A DNA stretch of 16,563 nucleotides from Desulforudis sp. (GTDB taxonomy: Bacteria; Bacillota; Desulfotomaculia; Desulfotomaculales; Desulforudaceae), in NCBI GenBank assembly GCA_014859075.1, contig JACUUW010000018.1:1-16563 (forward strand). Direction: 5' to 3'. Both the position numbers and the translations under genes were made by a program. The first letter of the stretch is position 1, and each line of letters begins with the position of its first letter. The notes beneath the pieces are model-generated. The model did no database searches. It was not told where the DNA came from and was given only the letters and a program-made list of their open reading frames with translations. Below are positions 9,996-16,120 of the stretch, one piece after another.

Positions 9996-11393
9996 CTAGG
10001 TGGTTTCCTTCATCTCTTTCTTCTTCCTTTTCTTTTTCAAGATTTCCCAATTTGGAATGTTTTTTTGCTCGCTCCTGGCTACCCCCAAGGCACCGGGAGG
10101 AACATCCCGCCGGATGGTGGAGCCGGCCCCGATATAGGCACCGCGCCCCACGGTCACCGGTGCCACCAGGTTGGTGTTGCTGCCGATGAACGCCCCGTCC
10201 TCGATTACGGTAGTCCACTTCTTTTCCCCGTCATAGTTGCAGGTGATCGTTCCGGCACCAACGTTAACATTCTTGCCGATTACCGCATCGCCGACATAAG
10301 AAAGGTGGGGAACCTTACTCCCGGGCCCCACCGCAGATTTCTTGATTTCCACGAAGTCACCGATCTTGACCCCGGCGCCGATCTCACACCCCGGCCGCAG
10401 GTAGGCAAAGGGACCCACTTTGGACCCGTCGCCGATACTTGAATCGGCCACTACCGAATACTGTACGGATACCCGGTCGCCCAAACGTGAGTTGACCAGC
10501 CGGGCCCCCGGACCGAGTTCACATTCGGCGCCGACGACACTGGCCCCCTCAATCAGGGTAAGTGGGTGGAGCACCGTGTCGGAACCGATCCGGACCTGCC
10601 GGTCAATGTACGTCGAGGCTGGATCCACCACGGTCACCCCCGCGTCCATCAAATCGTTCAAAACGGAGAGACGGATCAGTCTTTCAGCCTCGGCCAACTG
10701 ACGCCGGTCATTTATTCCATATATCTCGGCCGGATCCTCAGCCAGGTACGAAGTAATCAGGCGGCCGCTTTGGATATATACGGCAAGAATATCGGTCAGG
10801 TAGTATTCACCTTGCCGGTTTTCGCAAGAGATCTCGCGTAGCGCCGAAAACAACCCTTTCGTTGAAAAACAAAAAACACCGGCGTTGATCTCGCGGATCG
10901 CCAGTTCCTCCGGCAAACCGTCCGTCTGTTCCACGATACGGACGATGCGACCCGAGCTGTCGCGCACCACCCGACCGTAACCCCGTGGATCGTCCACAAA
11001 CGCGGTGAGCACGGTGGCCGCGGCCCCCGACGACCGGCGCTGCACCACCAGCCTGGTCAGGGTTTCGGCGCGCAAGAGCGGGGTATCGCCGCAAACGACC
11101 ACCACGTCCCCCCGGAAACCGGCCAGCGCCCTATCCGCTTGCAGCAGGGCGTGGGCTGTACCGAGTTGCGGTTCCTGAACCACGACCTCTCCACCGAGTT
11201 CTCCGACAACGGAAGCCACCGCTTCGTGACCGTAACCGGTCACCACGATCACCCGTTGAGCTCCGGCCTCCCGGACCGCCTCCAATACATAAGACACCAT
11301 GGGTTGACCGGCAACCTGGTGTAAAACCTTTGGTCGGCGCGACTTCATCCTTGTTCCTTTTCCAGCCGCCAGTATGACTGCCGCTAGAGCCAT
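9996..11393 (-). CDS. glmU: Bifunctional UDP-N-acetylglucosamine pyrophosphorylase / glucosamine-1-phosphate acetyltransferase
   Basis: A 465-residue GlmU that catalyses the last two steps to UDP-GlcNAc, the precursor of peptidoglycan and other wall polymers. The N-terminal uridylyltransferase half has the nucleotide motif LAAGKGTRMKS at residues 8-18, PKVLHQVAGQPM, and LGTAHALLQAD. A linker with YGINDRRQLAEAE leads to a left-handed beta-helix of hexapeptide repeats from about residue 250. That half contains the acetyltransferase segments (VEIKKS, VGAGTITCNYDG and FIGSNTNLVAPV). The C-terminal tail is very lysine-rich (KKKRKKKEMK). The ATG at 11393 has a GGGGGG site. It lies between spoVG (113 nt upstream) and prs. 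Confidence 0.97.
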   Translation of the reverse strand: MALAAVILAAGKGTRMKSRRPKVLHQVAGQPMVSYVLEAVREAGAQRVIVVTGYGHEAVASVVGELGGEVVVQEPQLGTAHALLQADRALAGFRGDVVVVCGDTPLLRAETLTRLVVQRRSSGAAATVLTAFVDDPRGYGRVVRDSSGRIVRIVEQTDGLPEELAIREINAGVFCFSTKGLFSALREISCENRQGEYYLTDILAVYIQSGRLITSYLAEDPAEIYGINDRRQLAEAERLIRLSVLNDLMDAGVTVVDPASTYIDRQVRIGSDTVLHPLTLIEGASVVGAECELGPGARLVNSRLGDRVSVQYSVVADSSIGDGSKVGPFAYLRPGCEIGAGVKIGDFVEIKKSAVGPGSKVPHLSYVGDAVIGKNVNVGAGTITCNYDGEKKWTTVIEDGAFIGSNTNLVAPVTVGRGAYIGAGSTIRRDVPPGALGVARSEQKNIPNWEILKKKRKKKEMKETT

Positions 11394-11506
11394 TTGGACC
11401 CCCCGAGCCGGTATTGAATCCTGGATTACGTATATTCGGATTGATTCAACAGGTTGCTGATAATTCCCTGCCCGATAAAAGGTTTCGTACTTGCCGGTTT
11501 CAAGCT

Positions 11507-11776
11507 TTATGATACGCGCTCGCCGTCCCGGTCTGAATAGGCCCGCAGTACCGCATCCTGGATCAAAGCCCGGGCGGATGGATTGATTGGGTGGGCAATA
11601 TCGCGGAACTCCCCGCTTGGTGTTCGACGGCTGGGCATGGCTACGAACAAGCCGCTTTGGCCTTCAACTACCTTGATGTCGTGAATCACAAAAGCATCGT
11701 CCAGGGTAACCGAGACGATGGCCTTCATTTTGCCCTCATCCAAGACTTTGCGAATGCGCACATCGGTAATCTCCAC
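11507..11776 (-). CDS. spoVG: Septation regulator SpoVG
   Basis: A protein of about 89 residues, near the typical SpoVG length. The family core is clear: VEITDVRIRKV, AIVSVTLDDAFVIHDIKV, then GLFVAMPSRRTPSGEFRDIAHPIN (signature near residues 44-67), and a short C-terminal helix. SpoVG is a small nucleic-acid-binding regulator that affects asymmetric septation and many virulence or developmental genes. Start choice: GTG codons occur at 11788, 11785 and 11776. I prefer 11776 because it aligns with the Bacillus MEVTDVRLRRV start and has GGTGGTGA just upstream; the others would add three or four residues. It precedes glmU, as in Bacillus. A sigma-H-like promoter lies upstream inside tdcB. Confidence 0.95.
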   Translation of the reverse strand: MEITDVRIRKVLDEGKMKAIVSVTLDDAFVIHDIKVVEGQSGLFVAMPSRRTPSGEFRDIAHPINPSARALIQDAVLRAYSDRDGERVS

Positions 11777-11797
11777 ACCGTTCACCACCTTCCAAGT

Positions 11798-11813
11798 GCC
11801 GGGACGACCCGGC
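11798..11813. promoter_or_regulatory. Perfect hairpin in the spoVG leader
   Basis: GCCGGG, loop ACGA, CCCGGC forms a perfect 6-bp GC stem about 20 nt upstream of the spoVG start, directly before its ribosome site. No T-run follows, so it is not a terminator for tdcB. It could stabilise or tune the spoVG mRNA leader; this is inference from position only. Confidence 0.35.
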
Positions 11814-11872
11814 CCAAGCCAAAGGCATAAAGCACCCGTACCTTCTACAATTAAGGGAACGTGCCCTGTGTG

Positions 11873-12886
11873 CTAAGGCAAGAATTTTCGGCGCCACTTG
11901 TTCGAATCCTGCCCAATCGGCAACTTTTTTGCGGCGGCGGCCAACCTGATAATGGCAGCGGCGTCAATATTGCCGCCACTCAAGATTACGGCGACCCGGC
12001 GGCCATACAGGCCCACCCGGTCCATCAGGAGTGCGGCCAACCCCACCGCCCCCGCCCCTTCGACAACCGTCTTGGTACGGGTGAGAATCAGGAGGATGGC
12101 CACGGCAATCTCCTGCTCGTCCACAAGCACTATATCGTCGACGAAACGCTCAATGTACCGGAAGTTCAAATCCCCCGGTCTCTTAACCGCGATTCCCTCG
12201 GCGAGGGTAATCTTTACCGGCACACCCCGTATCCTCCCGTTCCGCCGGGCAAGAAAAAGCGCCGGTGCGGCCCGGACCGCTACGCCGATGACCCGGGTAT
12301 CCGGCTTCAGGTTTTTCAGGACCAGGGAAACCCCGCTGATCAGCCCGCCCCCGCCCGTAGGCACCAGTACCGCATCAACGTCGGGCAAGTGCTCAAGAAT
12401 CTCGAAGCCGATCGTACCCTGACCGGCTACAATCTCGGGGTCCTCAAACGCCGGAATAAGATGGGCGCCGGTTTTCTTCGCCATCCGTTCGGCAACCGTG
12501 CTGGCCTCCCCGTAGTCCCGGCCGGCGAGTATCACCCGGGCGCCGTACCCCACGGCGGCCTCGATTTTACTACGCGGAGTCGTTCGCGGCATTACGACTG
12601 TCGCCGGGATACCCCGCCGCCCGGCTGCCAGAGCCACGCCCTGGGCGTGGTTTCCGGCCGAAGCGGCGATTACACCGCAACCGCCGTTGGGCAACCGCGA
12701 AATCTTATTATAAGCCCCGCGCAACTTGAACGAGCCGGTACGCTGCAGGTTTTCCATTTTGAAGTAGATGCGGCGGCCCAACAGGTCGCTGATGGTCCGC
12801 GAGACTTCGAGCGGGGTATACCGAACCACCCCTGCAAAACGGCGCCTGGCTTCCTGTACGTCCGCCAGCGTCAACATTCTATCCAT
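11873..12886 (-). CDS. tdcB: Threonine ammonia-lyase (PLP-dependent threonine/serine dehydratase)
   Basis: A 337-residue PLP enzyme of fold type II that deaminates L-threonine to 2-oxobutanoate, feeding isoleucine synthesis or fermentation. The PLP-lysine motif TGSFKLRGA is near residues 50-58, the substrate motif SAGNHAQGVA is near residue 77, and the glycine-rich phosphate loop PTGGGGLISG is near residue 170. The end of the catalytic domain (VVEGAGAVGLAALL and ILSGGNID) is present. The protein stops soon after, so it has no C-terminal ACT regulatory domain, as in the short catabolic TdcB type. The ATG at 12886 has a GGAGGT site. It is transcribed away from the lysR gene, sharing a 120-nt divergent control region. 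Serine racemase or serine dehydratase activity cannot be excluded. Confidence 0.93.
   Translation of the reverse strand: MDRMLTLADVQEARRRFAGVVRYTPLEVSRTISDLLGRRIYFKMENLQRTGSFKLRGAYNKISRLPNGGCGVIAASAGNHAQGVALAAGRRGIPATVVMPRTTPRSKIEAAVGYGARVILAGRDYGEASTVAERMAKKTGAHLIPAFEDPEIVAGQGTIGFEILEHLPDVDAVLVPTGGGGLISGVSLVLKNLKPDTRVIGVAVRAAPALFLARRNGRIRGVPVKITLAEGIAVKRPGDLNFRYIERFVDDIVLVDEQEIAVAILLILTRTKTVVEGAGAVGLAALLMDRVGLYGRRVAVILSGGNIDAAAIIRLAAAAKKLPIGQDSNKWRRKFLP
11882..11912 (-). promoter_or_regulatory. Sigma-H-like promoter for spoVG inside tdcB
   Basis: On the minus strand GCAGGATTC (11912-11904) and GAAAATTC (11889-11882) are 14 nt apart. From memory the Bacillus spoVG promoter has GCAGGATTT and GAATTGAT with the same spacing, and spoVG is the classic sigma-H gene. 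The -35 differs by one base; the -10 keeps GAA but not the full GAAT. It lies in the last codons of tdcB and would give a leader of about 100 nt. Confidence 0.5.
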
Positions 12887-12937
12887 AACTTACCTCCCCG
12901 TGCTATATTTCATTTTCCCCCGGGGTCAGGCAAAAGA

Positions 12938-12950
12938 TTTATTGCATAAA
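12938..12950. promoter_or_regulatory. T-N11-A dyad overlapping the lysR -35 region
   Basis: TTTAT, TGC, ATAAA is a perfect 5-bp dyad of 13 nt that fits the LysR-family T-N11-A pattern. It covers the -35 element of the putative lysR promoter (12942-12947), a layout expected for negative autoregulation. It lies in the region shared with divergent tdcB, so it could also affect that gene. The sequence differs from the dyad at 13924-13940. Confidence 0.4.
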
Positions 12951-12969
12951 TAACCGAAGAGAATATAAT
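12942..12969 (+). promoter_or_regulatory. Sigma-A promoter for the lysR gene
   Basis: TTGCAT (12942-12947) and a consensus TATAAT (12964-12969) are 16 nt apart. The predicted start near 12976 leaves about 30 nt before the ATG at 13007, which has a GGGAAGGA ribosome site (12993-13000). Confidence 0.7.
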
Positions 12970-13006
12970 TAGAGTTGTAATAGCAGGTTGATGGGAAGGA
13001 TTTAGA

Positions 13007-13888
13007 ATGAATCTCAACTACCTCGAAACCTTTGTCATGGTGGCCAAGCACAAGAGCTTTTCCCGCGCCGCAAAGTTGCTGAGCCTGACTCAACCGGCCG
13101 TAAGCAAACACATCGCCATGCTGGAGGCACATTACGGCACCAAGCTGGTGAACCGCACCAGCCGCCGGGTCGAGTTGACCGATGCCGGGATCGTCCTTTA
13201 TCACTTCGCCGGCCGGATCATTTCCATCACCCAGAGGGCGAAAGAGGAAATCAGTTCGTTCGCCGAGGAGGTCAAGGGGCGTCTGGCGATCGGGGCCAGC
13301 AGCATTCCCGGCCATTACCTTCTGCCCAGGTTGATCAGCGAATTCAAGAAGGAGTACCCCCTGGTGGATGTTTCCCTCGAGGTGAGCAACACCGGCAAGA
13401 TTATCAACCGCCTCCGGGAAGAAGCCATCCACATCGGCGTGGTAGGTGCCCCGATCGACTGTACTGAAATCACCTGCACGGCCTTTATCAACGACGAGCT
13501 GGTGCTGATCATCCCCACCGGTCACCCTCTGACCACCCGGAAGGAAGTAGCCGCCGATGACCTGGTCGGAGAAAAAATGATTGTCCGTGAACACGATTCC
13601 GGAACGCGCCGGGTCATTGAAGAGAAGCTTGAGGGCGCCGGCGTTCCCCTCGACAGCCTACAGATCGCCGGGGAGTTTGGCAGTACCGAGTCGGTACTGG
13701 CCGCCGTGGAGGCGGGACTGGGCATCTCGTTCGTGTCCCGCTGGGCCGCCGAAAATGCCGCAAAAAACGGCCGGATTGAACTACGTACCCTCAAAGGCCT
13801 TGATCTCTCCCGCAGCCTGCACCTCATATACCCGCGGGACCGGAGTCTCTCCAGGCCCACGCATGCCTTTCTTTCCCTGATCAAGTAA
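13007..13888 (+). CDS. LysR-family transcriptional regulator, probably of the tRNA-yedE-tusA locus
   Basis: A 293-residue LysR regulator of standard length. Residues 1-60 are the winged helix-turn-helix (SFSRAAKLLSLTQPAVSKHI, then LEAHYGTKLVNRTSRRVELTDAG). A helical linker follows, and from about residue 90 there is a two-lobed periplasmic-binding-protein-like effector domain (GRLAIGASSIPGHYLLPRLI, NTGKIINRLREEAIHIGVVG, and the C-terminal VEAGLGISFVSRWAA). From memory, the effector domain resembles a subgroup annotated as selenium metabolism-associated LysR regulators, and the CysB/CbbR-like relatives sense sulfur or carbon metabolites; the actual ligand is unknown. It is divergent from tdcB, and upstream and co-oriented with the tRNA, yedE and tusA. 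A dyad of LysR-box form lies 35 nt after its stop codon. Regulation of that operon is inference from position. Confidence 0.9.
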   Translation: MNLNYLETFVMVAKHKSFSRAAKLLSLTQPAVSKHIAMLEAHYGTKLVNRTSRRVELTDAGIVLYHFAGRIISITQRAKEEISSFAEEVKGRLAIGASSIPGHYLLPRLISEFKKEYPLVDVSLEVSNTGKIINRLREEAIHIGVVGAPIDCTEITCTAFINDELVLIIPTGHPLTTRKEVAADDLVGEKMIVREHDSGTRRVIEEKLEGAGVPLDSLQIAGEFGSTESVLAAVEAGLGISFVSRWAAENAAKNGRIELRTLKGLDLSRSLHLIYPRDRSLSRPTHAFLSLIK

Positions 13889-13923
13889 ACTCCTCCCCCG
13901 CACGGTCCTCTGTACCATATTTC

Positions 13924-13940
13924 CATAACTCGTTGTTATG
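13924..13940. promoter_or_regulatory. LysR-box-like operator upstream of the tRNA-yedE-tusA operon
   Basis: CATAAC, TCGTT, GTTATG is a perfect 6-bp dyad in which T13926 and A13938 satisfy the LysR T-N11-A rule. It sits 35 nt after the lysR stop codon and about 110 nt before the tRNA, in the AT-rich spacer. The placement suits a recognition site for the LysR protein upstream of the operon promoter. Confidence 0.55.
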
Positions 13941-13962
13941 CTAAGCGCAAAAATGTTCTATT

Positions 13963-13968
13963 TATAAG
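13963..13968 (+). promoter_or_regulatory. Possible -10 element of the tRNA-yedE-tusA operon
   Basis: TATAAG matches the -10 consensus at five of six bases. There is no recognisable -35 at 16-18 nt upstream, as is common for promoters that need a LysR activator. Transcription would start about 43 nt after the dyad centre and some 80 nt before the tRNA. Alternatives in the same AT-rich stretch (TTAAAT at 13982-13987) are about as likely. Confidence 0.3.
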
Positions 13969-14053
13969 ATTGTTTTATGGCTTAAATGAAGGACTTTTAT
14001 CATTCCTCGCACAATTGGATGGTAGAAGGGAGGTGTAACGGCAATCAACGCCT

Positions 14054-14145
14054 GGAGGGAAAGGAGCTGGGCTCCCCGCGGAATGCAAATCCGTCGGCCG
14101 CGCCTAACGGTCGGGGTGGTGTTCGATTCCCACTTCCCTCCTCCA
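14054..14145 (+). tRNA. tRNA-Cys(GCA) with tRNA-Sec-like architecture (8-bp acceptor, bulged T stem, long variable arm)
   Basis: A 92-nt tRNA gene with encoded CCA (14143-14145) and discriminator U (14142). The acceptor stem has 8 bp: GGAGGGAA (14054-14061) with TTCCCTCC (14134-14141). The D arm pairs GGAGC with GCTCC (14063-14067 and 14071-14075) and keeps a GG in a minimal loop. The anticodon stem pairs 14078-14082 with 14090-14094 around loop ATGCAAA, so U33, anticodon GCA (14085-14087) and A37 are correct for cysteine. The variable arm is a 6-bp stem (14095-14100 with 14108-14113) with a 7-nt loop. The T stem has 5 bp (14116-14119 and 14121 with 14129-14133) with U14120 bulged; its loop is TTCGATT. 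The acceptor/T branch thus has 13 bp, as in bacterial tRNA-Sec. However, GCA and U73 are the cysteinyl-tRNA synthetase identity elements, and tRNA-Sec would have G73 and UCA. Minor Cys tRNAs with 8-bp acceptors and a bulge have, as I recall, been reported in searches for tRNA-Sec-like genes (Mukai and colleagues, 2017). Confidence 0.88.
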
Positions 14146-14175
14146 AAAGCATTCTTCCGAGAGAGGTGAAAAACA

Positions 14176-15267
14176 ATGTTTACGCTGAAAGGCAAAGGCC
14201 TGGTCATTCTCACCGGCCTCTCCATCGGCGCCCTGGCCGTCATCCTGACGTTAGCCGGCAATCCCGCGAACATGGGAATATGCATCGCCTGCTTTCTGCG
14301 GGACATCGCCGGGGGAGTAGGATTGCACCGCGCCGCACCGGTCCAGTACGTCCGCCCGGAAATCATCGGAATCGTGTTCGGGGCCTTTGTCGCGGCCCTG
14401 GCTTCAAGATCGTTCCGCGCCATGGGGGGCTCAAACGCCCTGACGAGGTTCGTCCTGGCCTTTATCGGCATGATCGGCTTTTTGGTGTTTCTGGGGTGTC
14501 CGCTGCGGATGCTCCTGCGGATGTCCGCCGGCGACCTGAACGCCTGGATTGCCCTGCCCGGGTTCGCCATCGGCATCGCCGTCGGCATTTGGTTCATCAA
14601 CCGGGGTTTCAGCCTGGGCCGCGCCACCCGTCAAAACGAGGCGCACGGCTTGGTTTTCCCGTTCATCATGGGTGTTCTGCTGGTCTTGTTATTGATTAAT
14701 TCCACGGTTTTCCATTTCAGTACCGAAGGGCCGGGGGCCATGCGGGCCCCGCTCCTACCGGCCCTGGGCGCGAGTCTCGTAGTCGGTGCGCTCGCCCAGC
14801 GGGCCCGGTTCTGCCTGGTGGGCCCCATCCGCGATATGATCATGTTCCGGGATCCGTACTTGCTGTTTGGGATGGTGAGCCTCTTCGGCGCCGCGCTCAT
14901 CGGAAATCTGATCGTCGGGAACATAAACGTCGGCCTCACCGGCCAGCCGGTGGCCCACACCGAAGCCCTGTGGAACTTCCTGGGCATGGCCTTGGCCGGT
15001 TTGTGCTTCACCCTGGTCGCCGGCTGTCCGCTCCGCCAGCTCGTCTCGGCGGCGGAGGGCAACACCGACTCCGCCGTCACCATCCTGGGCGTTCTGGTCG
15101 GGGCGGCCTTTGCCCATAACTTCGGCCTGGCCGCCAGTCCCGCGGGTGTTCCGCCCAATGGACAGATTGCCGTCGTCGCTGGCTTCGCGGTGGTCCTGGC
15201 CATCGGTTTCGCCTTATCCACGGTAAAGGTCTTCGCCAACAAAGGGAGGGTGAATGAAAGTGCCTGA
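14176..15267 (+). CDS. yedE: YedE-family (YeeE/YedE) putative selenium/sulfur transporter
   Basis: A 363-residue polytopic inner-membrane protein with about nine or ten hydrophobic segments and two similar halves. The halves carry matching GCPLR motifs: residues 107-111 (GCPLRMLLR) and 283-287 (GCPLRQLVS). Other marks are NMGICIACFLRD (Cys36, Cys39), LHRAAPVQYVRPE, RARFCLVGPIRD (Cys213) and EGNTDSAVTILGVLVGAAFAHNF. In this family conserved cysteines line the path of thiosulfate or a related sulfur/selenium ion. The Firmicute subgroup it resembles is annotated as a putative selenium transporter, often beside a TusA- or YedF-type carrier; the substrate is not proven. The ATG at 14176 has an AGGTGA site. 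It lies 30 nt after the tRNA, and its last 14 nt overlap the start of tusA. Confidence 0.9.
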   Translation: MFTLKGKGLVILTGLSIGALAVILTLAGNPANMGICIACFLRDIAGGVGLHRAAPVQYVRPEIIGIVFGAFVAALASRSFRAMGGSNALTRFVLAFIGMIGFLVFLGCPLRMLLRMSAGDLNAWIALPGFAIGIAVGIWFINRGFSLGRATRQNEAHGLVFPFIMGVLLVLLLINSTVFHFSTEGPGAMRAPLLPALGASLVVGALAQRARFCLVGPIRDMIMFRDPYLLFGMVSLFGAALIGNLIVGNINVGLTGQPVAHTEALWNFLGMALAGLCFTLVAGCPLRQLVSAAEGNTDSAVTILGVLVGAAFAHNFGLAASPAGVPPNGQIAVVAGFAVVLAIGFALSTVKVFANKGRVNESA

Positions 15268-15469
15268 CGTAAACGTTTGCGGCCTGGTCTGCCCCGAACC
15301 CGTACTGCTGGTCAAGCGGGCGATCGACGCCCGGGAGAAGGGGACCGTCACGGTGCTCGGCGACTCCGAAGCCGCCCGGGAAAACATCAAACGTCTGGCT
15401 ACGGGCAAGGGCTGGTCGGTGCAGATCGAAGCACAGGGTGAGCAGTGGCTGCTGACCCTGACGAAATAG
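15254..15469 (+). CDS. TusA-family sulfur/selenium carrier protein
   Basis: A 71-residue TusA (SirA-like) protein. The family motif is CGLVCPEPVL at residues 9-18, where Cys13 in C-P-x-P carries the persulfide or selenide, with an extra Cys9. The rest follows the two-layer fold (VLLVKRAIDAREKG, TVTVLGDSEAARENIKRLA, then GWSVQIEAQGEQWLLTLTK). It is single-domain and lacks the C-terminal part of YedF. Such carriers take sulfur (or selenium) from a donor and pass it on to biosynthetic enzymes. Paired with YedE-type transporters they are thought to accept the imported atom. The ATG at 15254 lies inside the end of yedE (14-nt overlap) with a GGGAGG site, so translation is coupled. The stop is TAG, followed in frame by 62 open codons. 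Confidence 0.92.
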   Translation: MKVPDVNVCGLVCPEPVLLVKRAIDAREKGTVTVLGDSEAARENIKRLATGKGWSVQIEAQGEQWLLTLTK

Positions 15470-15891
15470 TCGTCGGTCGTCGGTCGTTATTCAGAAGCAC
15501 TCAACCCCGCGAGTGCCGGGCGGATTTTTTTGCCCTTCTCCGTGGGGGTCCGGGAAGCCAAGGCGAAAACGGTTGCGCATCGATTTCCCGAACTGCGTCT
15601 CTTGAGTTTCGACCGCGGACTGTCGGCAGCGGCTCGCGGGGAGGGGTTGGCCGTTTAGACCGCCCGGCGTACCGTCAGTTCAACCCCCCGCAACGCCTGC
15701 GCCCCGGGAAATCTTTTCGTCAGTTGTTGAACTTCCACCACCACTTGCTGATCTGCAGGTAAATGGGCCGGTTGCGATCAAAAACCCCGGTCAAAGGACC
15801 ATTGGTGATTAACGGGTAGCCACCCCTGTTCCCCGGGAAAGCTAACAAAACAGGGGACGTTCTCTGTCGCACATTTAGGAAAGGAGAATGG
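15470..15891 (+). other. Intergenic stretch after tusA: in-frame open segment, possible gene remnant
   Basis: No convincing intact gene is visible in these 422 nt. It begins with two copies of CGTCGGT (15471-15484). The tusA frame stays open after its TAG for 62 codons, to TAG at 15656-15658. The distal part reads PELRLLSFDRGLSAAARGEG, faintly like the C-terminal end of a PIN-domain toxin or a similar small fold, but there is no start codon of its own and no complete domain. A GC-rich stretch without features follows, then the repeat at 15823-15868 and the ribosome site (AGGAG, 15882-15886) of the next gene. I call it a possible decayed gene at low confidence. Confidence 0.3.
15823..15868. 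repeat. Inverted repeat with a scattered REP-like motif
   Basis: CCCCTGTT (15823-15830) and AACAGGGG (15849-15856) form a perfect 8-bp dyad around an 18-nt loop. The right arm runs into GGGGACGTTCTCTGTC (15853-15868). From memory this is one base short of a motif, GGGGACGGTTCTCTGTC, that recurs in intergenic regions of many Clostridia-type and other bacterial genomes near REP-associated transposases. Only one copy is seen here. Confidence 0.4.
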
Positions 15892-16104
15892 ATGACGGTG
15901 AACTGGCGTGAACGGTTGCTGGAGCAACCGGACTGGCGGCTGGACTTCAAGCCGAATAACGGCCCGGTGCAGCAGTTGCTGCGGGTCATCGTCGGTACCG
16001 GACTTGTGGCGCTGGCGGCTTCCGGGCTGCTGTCCCCGTTCTGGGCGACCGCAATGGTGCTGCTCGGGGTCTTCAACTACACCGAGGCGGCGGCCCGCTA
16101 CTGA
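15892..16104 (+). CDS. Small two-helix membrane protein, YgaP/DUF2892-like
   Basis: A 70-residue protein. Residues 1-27 are hydrophilic (MTVNWRERLLEQPDWRLDF and so on). Residues about 29-46 (LLRVIVGTGLVALAASGL) and 47-63 (LSPFWATAMVLLGVFNY) form a hydrophobic pair that probably spans the membrane as a hairpin. The arrangement resembles the DUF2892 segment found alone or after rhodanese domains (YgaP), but the usual C-terminal CP motif is not present, so the family is tentative. Its ATG at 15892 has AGGAG 5 nt upstream; an ATG at 15888 leads only to a short peptide. The gene converges on the nucleotidyltransferase gene. Its link to the sulfur/selenium locus upstream is only by proximity. Confidence 0.6.
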   Translation: MTVNWRERLLEQPDWRLDFKPNNGPVQQLLRVIVGTGLVALAASGLLSPFWATAMVLLGVFNYTEAAARY

Positions 16105-16120
16105 GTGGGGTACGACCTGT

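Noticed and set aside
11890..11915. TTCGAATCC, a tRNA T-loop-like string near the end of tdcB
   Set aside because: No matching acceptor, anticodon or D arm is found around it. It lies in tdcB coding sequence and the sigma-H-like promoter.
14054..14145. Calling the tRNA a true tRNA-Sec (selC) or a tRNA-Ser
   Set aside because: The anticodon is GCA, not UCA or a serine anticodon, and the discriminator is U rather than G. The long variable arm and 8-bp acceptor alone do not decide identity.
13986..14699. Long plus-strand open frame across the tRNA and the start of yedE
   Set aside because: It reads through the tRNA and then a second frame of yedE. Its translation is Arg/Pro/His-rich with no recognisable family and there is no good ribosome site.
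15262..15270. UGA at the end of yedE as a possible selenocysteine codon
   Set aside because: It lies after the complete family C-terminus, overlaps the tusA start, and the frame beyond it does not resemble any protein.
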